From: Myxococcaceae bacterium
GTDB taxonomy: Bacteria > Myxococcota > Myxococcia > Myxococcales > Myxococcaceae
Direction of reading: 5' to 3'
Assembly: GCA_016793095.1 (NCBI GenBank)
Contig: JAEUJQ010000012.1
Span: forward strand, 62,001 to 126,000
DNA: 64,000 nucleotides
This document shows, in pieces, positions 27,257 to 35,094 of this stretch; position 1 is the first letter of the stretch, and each line of letters begins with the position of its first letter. Position numbers and translations under genes: made by a program. The notes under the pieces are model-generated. The model was not told the origin of the DNA and ran no database searches. It saw only the letters and a list, made by a program, of their open reading frames with translations.

Positions 27257-28357
27257 TCATGACAGCGCCGCGGCCAGCGTCTCCCGCAGGTAGCGTGCGG
27301 CCAGGCCGACCGTGCGCCGAGCGCTGTCGGGCGTCCGCGTGAGCGGCGGGGCCACCTCCATCACGTCACCTCCCAGCAGCCCGACCTCCGAGCCCAGGCG
27401 GCGGATGAGCGCCACCAGCCAGTCGGGCTCGAGGCCATCGGGCTCTGGCGTGCCCGTCGCGTCGGCCCACCTCGAGTCGGTGCCGTCGATGTCGTTGGAG
27501 AAGAGCACGCCCCCCACGCCCGTGGCCTTCACGTGCGCGAGCACCTCGTCGAGCGCGCGGTCGGGGTTCGCGCGAACGTGGCTCGCCCAGAACTGCCGTA
27601 CGCCCAGGGTGGACTCCCAGTGCTCCCGGGTGCGGGCCGTCGCGCGAATGCCGACCTGCGTCAGCCGGCCCGCGCGGCCGAGCACCTCGTTCGCGTGCCA
27701 GCTCCAGGTCGCGAAGCAGTACGTCACTCCCAGGCGCTCCTGCAGCAAGTCGGTATGGGCGTCGGACTGCACGATGCCCCAGGGAGCGCGTCGGCGCGCG
27801 GCGTCCAACGGTCGCACCACCGGCCACGCCGTCGAGTGGTCGCCGCCCAGCGTGAAGGGCTTGAGTCGGGGGTTCAGCGAGAAGAGCAGCGTCCACGCGC
27901 GCTCGGCGATGGACAACGGCGACACCGGCAACGACTCACCCAGGCCCGGGTAGAGCGCGGCCCGCGTCTGCGCCAGCTGCGCGGCCGAGAGCATGTCGTC
28001 GTGGAGCAGCTGCGGCACGACGAAGACATCACCGAGGTCCACCACGCCCATCGCCTCGAGCTTCGCCGGCCAGTCGGCGTCGTCTTCGAGCAGCCGCGCG
28101 CGGATCGCCTGGGGCCCGAGGTTCGCGCCCCGCTGGAACCCCGCCCCCACGTCGCTCGGGATCCCCAGCACCACCCCACGGGCCGAGGCGACCTTCTCGA
28201 GGTTCCGCCGGAAGGCCCGCTCGACCTCTGCGTCCGTGGACACGCGGTAGAGCGAGCGCTGGAGCGCCTGCTGCTCGGCCCTGCCGGTCGAGACGAGGTA
28301 CAGCCCCGCGGCGGCTGGCTTCAGGATGGTCGCGAGCTCGTCCAGAGGCGTCATCAT
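27257..28357 (-). CDS. Arginase/agmatinase/formiminoglutamase family hydrolase
   Basis: A ureohydrolase-fold enzyme of 366 residues. The manganese ligands are present: His in LGGDHSTAW, Asp-His-Asp in QSDAHTD, and the DxDxxD run in SNDIDGTD. Length and an N-terminal extension of about 60 residues exceed classical arginase (about 300). GIPSDVGAGFQRGANLGPQ is the family entry signature. Whether it acts on arginine, agmatine, guanidinobutyrate or formiminoglutamate is not clear; no histidine or arginine pathway genes are nearby. Confidence 0.9.
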   Translation of the reverse strand: MMTPLDELATILKPAAAGLYLVSTGRAEQQALQRSLYRVSTDAEVERAFRRNLEKVASARGVVLGIPSDVGAGFQRGANLGPQAIRARLLEDDADWPAKLEAMGVVDLGDVFVVPQLLHDDMLSAAQLAQTRAALYPGLGESLPVSPLSIAERAWTLLFSLNPRLKPFTLGGDHSTAWPVVRPLDAARRRAPWGIVQSDAHTDLLQERLGVTYCFATWSWHANEVLGRAGRLTQVGIRATARTREHWESTLGVRQFWASHVRANPDRALDEVLAHVKATGVGGVLFSNDIDGTDSRWADATGTPEPDGLEPDWLVALIRRLGSEVGLLGGDVMEVAPPLTRTPDSARRTVGLAARYLRETLAAALS

Positions 28358-28423
28358 CGAACCCCGTCATGCCGCGAGCAGGGCCGGGTCACAAGCGCCG
28401 GCGGGCGGTGTAGAGCGTGAAGC

Positions 28424-29392
28424 GTGGCAACGCCGGTTCCGGTTCACAAACGGCTCAAGCGCTTCGTGCGCTACCTGCTGCTGCGCGCGGCGGCGGCCTT
28501 CGCCTCGCTCTTCCCGGTCGAGTGGACGTCGTCGTTCGGCGCCTCCCTCGGACGGCTCGCCTTCACGCTCGCCCGCAGGGAACGGCAAAAGGCGCTCACC
28601 CACCTCTCGCGCGCCTTCCCCGACAAGCCGGAGGCCGAGCGAGAGGCCATCGCGCGGGCGAGCTTCGCGCACCTGGGCCGCTGCGTTGGCGAGCTCGTCT
28701 GCGTTCGACAGATCGACGAGAGGCTCGACGAGTGGGTCGAGTGGCCGAAGGAGAGCCGCGCCGTGCTCGACGCGGCGCTGGCCCGTGGGAAGGGCGTCGT
28801 GTTCGTCTCCGGCCACATCGGCAACTGGGAGCTGACCGCTCGCGGAGTCACTGCCCGCGGCTACCACGGCACCAGCATCGCGCGGGAGGCCAGCGATCCC
28901 CGCACCACGGCCTTCATCGAGAAGCTGCGCGCGTCGGGTAACACGGGCTCCATCTGGCGCGGGCACCCCGGGGCGGCGAAGGCGATGCTGAGGCAGCTCC
29001 GTGCTGGGAAGATCCTGGGCCTCCTGATCGACCAGGACACGAAGGTGCAGTCCGTCTTCGTGCCGTTCTTCGGCCAGCTCGCGTCCACCCCCCGCGCGGC
29101 GGCGGATCTGGCCCTGCGCACGAAGGCCGCCCTGATCGTCGGCCTGTGCCCGCGCGTCGGGCCGCACCAGTACCGCCTCGAGCTGGAAGAGGTCCCGGTG
29201 CCCGAACGCCATGACGAGGCGACGGTGATCGCGCTCACTGCGACCCTCACCGCGAAGCTCGAGGCCGCCATCCGCGCTCGACCCGACCAGTGGGTGTGGA
29301 TGCACGAGCGGTGGAAACGACAGCCCGAAACCGCTTCCGCGCCCATCGACAGCGCGCCCCCGAGCCACCATACTCGCGCCCCCTCAACCTGA
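28424..29392 (+). CDS. LpxL/HtrB-type lysophospholipid acyltransferase
   Basis: A 322-residue inner-membrane-associated acyltransferase of the lipid A late-acyltransferase family. The catalytic HX4E motif is in SGHIGNWE (about 128-135), and LIDQD follows at the expected distance. An N-terminal hydrophobic segment near 18-38 would anchor it. GTG start. It probably adds a secondary acyl chain to lipid A or another glycolipid. It is followed 13 nt later by a small myxobacterial-type gene, so these may be co-transcribed. Confidence 0.9.
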   Translation: MATPVPVHKRLKRFVRYLLLRAAAAFASLFPVEWTSSFGASLGRLAFTLARRERQKALTHLSRAFPDKPEAEREAIARASFAHLGRCVGELVCVRQIDERLDEWVEWPKESRAVLDAALARGKGVVFVSGHIGNWELTARGVTARGYHGTSIAREASDPRTTAFIEKLRASGNTGSIWRGHPGAAKAMLRQLRAGKILGLLIDQDTKVQSVFVPFFGQLASTPRAAADLALRTKAALIVGLCPRVGPHQYRLELEEVPVPERHDEATVIALTATLTAKLEAAIRARPDQWVWMHERWKRQPETASAPIDSAPPSHHTRAPST

Positions 29393-29405
29393 TCCGAGGT
29401 GCACC

Positions 29406-29849
29406 ATGACTGACGAGACCGATTCCGCCGGCAACCCTGAAGTCGACATGCTCGACGCGCCTCCCCCCATCAGCGCGGAGCTGCGCGCGAAGATTCTCGC
29501 GGATCCGAACGTGGCGAAGATCGCGAAGGAGCTGGGCAAGGACCTCGATGAGTACGTCAACACCATCGGCTACTACATCAACAACCCGGGCACCGAGCCG
29601 GGGTTCCTGGTCGTCGATGATGACGACTTGAGGAAGATGGGGGTCGAGCCCCCCACCGCCGAGCAGCTCGAGGCCAACGTCCGCCAGAGCGTCGAGGCCT
29701 TCAAGGCAGGCCAGGCCCCCAGTGGTTTTGACGCGCCCCGCCGCAACACGCTCGAGCTCGCGGCGCAGGGCGGAAAGCCGGTCGAGGCCGCTCCTGATCC
29801 GGACCTCGAAGACACGGTCAAGAAGTCCCGCCGGCCAGGGAAGTTCTGA
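29406..29849 (+). CDS. Hypothetical acidic protein, 147 aa
   Basis: Begins 13 nt after the acyltransferase stop with a GAGGTGC site, so probably the same transcript. Acidic N-terminal half with a helical segment (ELRAKILADPNVAKIAKELG), a compact middle (EYVNTIGYYINNPGTEPGFLVVDDDDL), and a flexible basic end (KKSRRPGKF). No signal or membrane helix. I do not recognise it. The clean reading frame and codon use support a real gene. Confidence 0.75.
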   Translation: MTDETDSAGNPEVDMLDAPPPISAELRAKILADPNVAKIAKELGKDLDEYVNTIGYYINNPGTEPGFLVVDDDDLRKMGVEPPTAEQLEANVRQSVEAFKAGQAPSGFDAPRRNTLELAAQGGKPVEAAPDPDLEDTVKKSRRPGKF

Positions 29850-29950
29850 GCTTTCAACTGGTTGCAGCCGCAAGTTCCCACGCAACTCTCGGTCTCAGCG
29901 GACGAGAATCACTTCACAGCAGTCTCCCCTTCCCCTCACAGGAGTCGATC

Positions 29951-30421
29951 ATGGCCTTCATCAAGAAGATTGGCAGCGCGTTCAAGAAGATCGGTAACTT
30001 CGCGAAGAAGGCTGTCGGCTTTGCCAGCAAGATCCTCAACGGCCCCATCGGGAAGCTCGCCTCGTTCATCCCTGGCGTCGGCCCGTTCATCGCTGGCGCG
30101 TCCAAGATCGTCGGCATCGCGAACAGCGTGATCAACGGCGGCGGCCTCAAGGGCATCATCGGCGGCCTCGTCGGCAACCTGGGCGGTGGCCTGTTGGGCA
30201 AGGCCGGCTCGCTCCTCAGCAACACGGGCCTCGGCTCGATCATCGGCATGGGCAGCAAGATCGCGAACAGCGGCGGCATCATGGACATGGTCAAGGGCCT
30301 GATGACGTCACGCCAGGGCGACCAGTCGCCACAGGCTCAGGGCGACGTCTACAACCTGACCCAGTTCTCGGCCTTCCGCCTGGCGCAGCTCTTCAGGCAG
30401 CAGACGCAGGCCGCGCAGTAA
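29951..30421 (+). CDS. Cationic, Gly-rich amphipathic protein, 156 aa
   Basis: Residues 1-28 (MAFIKKIGSAFKKIGNFAKK onward) form a strongly basic amphipathic helix with Lys pairs every 7-8 residues. The middle (about 33-110) is Gly/Ile/Leu/Ala-rich with PGVGPFIAGASKIVGIAN and repeated GG(L/I) motifs, suitable for membrane association. The last 30 residues are Gln-rich and hydrophilic (SPQAQGDVYNLTQFSAF). There is no cleavable signal. An AGGAG site 7 nt before the ATG, lower GC than its neighbours and a strong terminator after it all suggest high expression. Could be a membrane-active peptide, bacteriocin-like or a structural protein; not recognised. Confidence 0.8.
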   Translation: MAFIKKIGSAFKKIGNFAKKAVGFASKILNGPIGKLASFIPGVGPFIAGASKIVGIANSVINGGGLKGIIGGLVGNLGGGLLGKAGSLLSNTGLGSIIGMGSKIANSGGIMDMVKGLMTSRQGDQSPQAQGDVYNLTQFSAFRLAQLFRQQTQAAQ

Positions 30422-30444
30422 CGGTCAGCCGACTCGTCGAAGTG

Positions 30445-30480
30445 ACGGGGTGCACGTTCGCGTGCGCCCCGTTTCATTTT
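30445..30480 (+). terminator. Intrinsic terminator with UUCG tetraloop
   Basis: A 12-bp stem (ACGGGGTGCACG against CGTGCGCCCCGT, one T-G wobble) closes a TTCG loop and runs straight into TTTCATTTT. It lies 24 nt after the stop of the Gly-rich gene and 30 nt before the LigD-type gene, separating the two transcripts. It is the clearest intrinsic terminator I see in the window. Confidence 0.88.
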
Positions 30481-30509
30481 GAGGGAACGACCCGTGCCGG
30501 GCTTGAGGA

Positions 30510-32036
30510 GTGGTCGCGCCGGGCTACCGTCCCCTCGTGGCTCCTCGCCGTGCCAGCGCTTCCTCCGGTCCAACCGCCTGGCGGCTCGCGTCGCGGCTCA
30601 AACCGACGCACCTGCGGATGGCCACTGCTGACGAGGTGGCGGCGCTCGGCGTGTCGTCCCACGAGTTCGAGCTGGAGGTCGCGTGGGACGGACACCCGGT
30701 GTTGGTGGCGAAGGCCGGCCAGGACGTGCGGGTGTTCGCGGACGACCTGCGCGAGTGGTCCGCACCGGCGCAGAACGTGGCGCTCACGGTGCGCGATCTC
30801 CCCGCCGATGAGCTCGTGCTCGAGGGCAGGCTCTGCGTGCTCGACGCGCACGGCCGGCCAGACTTCGCCCTGCTCAAGGAGCGCGCCTCGAAGGGCACAG
30901 GCCCGGCTCCGGTGCTGATGGTGTCCGACGTCCTCGTCCACGACGGTCAGGACCTCTCCGGGGCGCCGCGGACGACGCGCCGCGAACGCCTCCCTCCCTC
31001 GGGTGCCCCGCTGGTGCGCTCCGAGGTGCTGGAGGGCTCGCTCGACGAAGTGCTCGCGAAGGTGCGCCAGCTCGGCCTGCCCGGCGTCATCGCGTACCGA
31101 CGCGGCGGGCCACGTGAGGCGCTCGCGATCTCAGCGACGCCGACGCCCCTGCCCCTCAAGCGCTCGTTGTCGATGCCCCCTCGCGTGACCAACGCCGACA
31201 AGGTGCTCTACCCGAACGACGGCATCACCAAGCAGCACGTGCTCGACTGGTACCGCGAGATCGCGCCGGTTTTCTTGCCGCACCTGAGGGATCGCCCCGT
31301 CGTCTCGCAGCGGTGGCCTGACGGCATCGACGAGTTCACCTGGTTCCAGCACCGGCCCCCGCCCCGCGCCCCGGACTACCTCGACGCGGTCGCCATCGAC
31401 GGCGATCGCCGCCTGCTGGTGCAGAACACGGACGCGCTGCTGTGGATGGTGAACCAGGCGGCGCTCACGTTCCACACCTGGTCCTCGCGGGTCGGCTCGC
31501 TGATGAACCCCGACTGGGCCGTCGTCGATCTCGATCCGGGCACGCGCACCACCTGGCCGCAGGTCATCGAGGTCGCGACCGCGGTGAGGCGGTTGCTCGA
31601 GCTGCTGGAGGTGCCCAGCGTGGTGAAGACGAGCGGTCAGAAGGGACTGCACGTGCTGGTGCCCCTCGCGCCTGGTCAGACCCTCGAGCAGGCGCACCGC
31701 TTCTCGCTCGGCGTGTGCTCGATGGTCGCGCAGCTGCTCCCCGAGGCGGTGAGCCTCTCGCACGACGAGAAGGAGCGGCGAGGCCGCCTCTTCCTCGATC
31801 ACCTGCAGAACTTCCGCGGCAAGACGCTGGTGGCGCCCTACTCGCTCCGCGCCGTCGATCGCGCCCCGGTGTCCACGCCGCTGCGCTGGGACGAGGTGAC
31901 GCCGTCGCTCGACCCCAGGGCCTTCACCCGCGCGGTGGTGCTCGATCGTCTGGCGCAGTTCGGCGATCTCTTCGCGCCGGTGCTGACCCGAGGGGTCCAG
32001 CTCGAGGGCGCCCTCGCGAAGCTCGCGGGCCGGTGA
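30510..32036 (+). CDS. LigD-type primase-polymerase with degenerate ligase domain
   Basis: A 508-residue protein in two parts. Residues about 25-205 follow the adenylation domain of ATP-dependent DNA ligase, but the key residues are lost: Ala58 for the catalytic Lys of motif I (EVAWDG), EGR for DGE in motif III (105-107), Tyr196 for the Lys of motif IV (PGVIAYR). The OB-fold domain is absent. Residues about 222-508 are the LigD polymerase (AEP Prim-Pol) domain: TNADKVLYP, the metal pair DLDP near 340, and TSGQKGLHV. It should extend or fill DNA ends in NHEJ but cannot ligate. No Ku gene is nearby. GTG start just downstream of the terminator. Confidence 0.9.
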   Translation: MVAPGYRPLVAPRRASASSGPTAWRLASRLKPTHLRMATADEVAALGVSSHEFELEVAWDGHPVLVAKAGQDVRVFADDLREWSAPAQNVALTVRDLPADELVLEGRLCVLDAHGRPDFALLKERASKGTGPAPVLMVSDVLVHDGQDLSGAPRTTRRERLPPSGAPLVRSEVLEGSLDEVLAKVRQLGLPGVIAYRRGGPREALAISATPTPLPLKRSLSMPPRVTNADKVLYPNDGITKQHVLDWYREIAPVFLPHLRDRPVVSQRWPDGIDEFTWFQHRPPPRAPDYLDAVAIDGDRRLLVQNTDALLWMVNQAALTFHTWSSRVGSLMNPDWAVVDLDPGTRTTWPQVIEVATAVRRLLELLEVPSVVKTSGQKGLHVLVPLAPGQTLEQAHRFSLGVCSMVAQLLPEAVSLSHDEKERRGRLFLDHLQNFRGKTLVAPYSLRAVDRAPVSTPLRWDEVTPSLDPRAFTRAVVLDRLAQFGDLFAPVLTRGVQLEGALAKLAGR

Positions 32037-32103
32037 GCTGCCCTGGGCAGCGCGCGAACTCGTTCGACGAACGACGACGGACGTGGCTCCGACAGCCGCC
32101 GAC

Positions 32104-32825
32104 TCAGAGCGTCGGGAGCATCGCGTTCGCCTCGGCGAGCAGGCCGGCGACCGCATCGTGGGCTTCGCGCGTCAACGCCTCCCGATCATCGACCCCGCGT
32201 CCCTTCGTCTCGATCGGCTTGCCGATGACCAGCGCCGCGGGCCTGGGGCGGATGGTGACGGTGCCCTTCGGCAGGATCTCGTGTGTGCCCGCGACGGCCG
32301 CCGGCACCAGCGGCACCTGCGCCTCGAGGGCCATGATGGCCGCGCCCTTCTTGAAGGGGCGCAGCACGCCGTCCTCGCTGCGCGTCCCCTCGGCGAAGAA
32401 CGCGACGCTGACCCGGTTGCGCACGGCGTCGGCCGCCTGCCGGAGCTTCTCCTTGTCACCCTCTCCGCCCGTGCGATCGACGAAGACGTTCCCAGCGCGC
32501 TCCATGGCGTAGCCGAGGACCGGCACCTTCCGCAGCTGCTGCTTGGCGACGAAGCGCATGTGCCGGTGGATGTGGCGGTACAGCACCAGCACGTCGAAGT
32601 TCGACTGGTGGTTCACGCACAGCACGAAGTTGCCCGTGGGCAGGTTCTCGAGGCCACGGCAGGCGGTGCGTACGCCAGAGATCCTCAGCAACGAATCAGC
32701 CCAGGCACGGATGACGGGGTCAGGCGCGTTCTCGTCGACGAGGGTGAGCACGGCGACCAGGCTCGAAGCGGTGCCCGTCAACCCGACGACGCTCGCGCCC
32801 GACACCAGCGTTCTCAACAGATCTC

Positions 32826-32829
<4 letters not shown>
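32104..32829 (-). CDS. 1-acyl-sn-glycerol-3-phosphate acyltransferase (PlsC family)
   Basis: A 241-residue membrane-bound acyltransferase that should make phosphatidic acid. The NHX4D motif is NHQSNFD and the phosphate-binding motif is EGTRSEDG. An N-terminal hydrophobic segment (LVSGASVVGLTGTASSLVAV) anchors it. The ATG overlaps the stop of epmA by 4 nt (ATGA), giving translational coupling of two apparently unrelated functions. Confidence 0.92.
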
Positions 32830-33818
<989 letters not shown>

Positions 33819-33858
33819 GACGACTGTCTCTCACGAAGCGGCGTGGTTGGCGACGCGC

Positions 33859-34686
33859 TCAGGGCTGCACCAGGCGGCGGAGCGATTCCCGCTCGGTCGG
33901 CAGCCCGTGTGCGCGGAAGAGGTCGGACTGGTTCGCGAAGCTCGTCCCCTCCATCCAGAACCCGTGCTCGACGCTCGCCACCACTGCCTGATGCTGCAAG
34001 GACGACAGGGGCGCGGCCGCGGGCAGCGGCGTGGGGAACGCGACGCCCAGCAGGCGCGCCAGCACGCTCATCTTCTGGAAGCCCCTGGCGCTCGCGAGCA
34101 TGGCGGTCAGCTGCGTCATCGCCTCGGCCGGGTCGCTCGGCGGCGCCTTCTCGAGGCACAGCGCCACCAGCGCTGCGACCTCGCCGCAGAAGGGGCAGGC
34201 CTGTTGCCCAGCGTCATCGCGAAGGCCCGTCAGCCGGCGGCGGGCGATCTCCGATGGGTTCGGGGAGCCGAGGACCTCGGCGCAGGCCGCGTACAGCCCG
34301 TCGAGGCTGTCGTCCGAGTCCATCAACACCCGCGCAGGCTCCACCACCGCCTCACCCAGCCGGGCGAGCGCCACCAGCGCGGGGCCGCGTCTGCCCTTCG
34401 CTGCCGGGTCCGAGGCGATGGCCCACAGCCGCGGAGCCGAGCGGGGGCGCTGTCGGAGAAAAGACGAGACGAGGGCGATCGCGCCCAGCGCGAGCTCCTC
34501 GTCCGCCTCGTCGAGGACCTCGAGCACCGACGGAACACCGCGCTCGACGGCAAGGAAGCAGTCGCGCTCCCACCAGGCCGTCATCCGATCGGCCGCGGCC
34601 TGCACCGGCTCGGGCAGGTCCTCGCCGAAGACGTCACCGTCGATGGCAGACTGCGGCAGGCCGAGCGCCTCGAGCTCGTTCACCAC
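33859..34686 (-). CDS. 3' part of a helical-repeat gene split by an in-frame TAG
   Basis: A 275-residue frame from a GTG at 34686. It is made of short helical pairs such as EELALGAIALVSSFL and GPALVALARLGEAVVEPA, in the manner of HEAT repeats, with one CPFC pair in the middle. It is in the same reading frame as the 105-residue frame just upstream (34714-35031); only the TAG at 34716-34714 separates them, and the 9 codons between the TAG and this GTG (HFALDECSA) are open and plausible. I read the two as one gene of 391 codons that is broken or read through. Confidence 0.7.
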   Translation of the reverse strand: MVNELEALGLPQSAIDGDVFGEDLPEPVQAAADRMTAWWERDCFLAVERGVPSVLEVLDEADEELALGAIALVSSFLRQRPRSAPRLWAIASDPAAKGRRGPALVALARLGEAVVEPARVLMDSDDSLDGLYAACAEVLGSPNPSEIARRRLTGLRDDAGQQACPFCGEVAALVALCLEKAPPSDPAEAMTQLTAMLASARGFQKMSVLARLLGVAFPTPLPAAAPLSSLQHQAVVASVEHGFWMEGTSFANQSDLFRAHGLPTERESLRRLVQP

Positions 34687-34713
34687 GGCGGAGCACTCGT
34701 CGAGGGCGAAGTG

Positions 34714-35031
34714 CTACGGGAACAGGCTCTCGGGATAGCCGACCGCCAGGTGGTGCAGGTACTTCACCAGGAAGCTCCGCGCCTCGGGCGACCTCGGGCC
34801 GTCCGAGAGCAGCTCGATGAAGAACGGCACCCTCTTCGCCGTCACGCCCCAGCGGGTGCCTTGATGAAACACGTTACCCCACAGCGCGCTCACGGCCTCC
34901 GAGAAGCCGGCCTCGTCCCGGTCGGCCTCGGCGAGCGCGAGCAGCAGCTCGGGCACGTCCACCGCGGGTCCGTAGGCGTGGTGGAAGCGCCGCCAGTCCA
35001 CCGCTCGCACGCGCTGCTCGAAAGTGTCCAT
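34714..35031 (-). CDS. 5' part of the TAG-split helical-repeat gene
   Basis: ATG at 35031 gives 105 residues (MDTFEQRVRAVDWRRFHHAY onward) ending in YLHHLAVGYPESLFP before TAG. The end is abrupt in the middle of a helical-repeat unit, and the frame continues without shift into the 275-residue downstream frame. Possible explanations are a recent nonsense mutation, a sequencing error, or real readthrough. There is no signal peptide. The start codon is divergent from the lipoprotein gene at 35095. Confidence 0.65.
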   Translation of the reverse strand: MDTFEQRVRAVDWRRFHHAYGPAVDVPELLLALAEADRDEAGFSEAVSALWGNVFHQGTRWGVTAKRVPFFIELLSDGPRSPEARSFLVKYLHHLAVGYPESLFP

Positions 35032-35094
35032 CGAGCCGAGCGTAGCCAAATGATGGTGCGCTCGACGTGGGACCGTGCGGGTACAGTGCACGGC

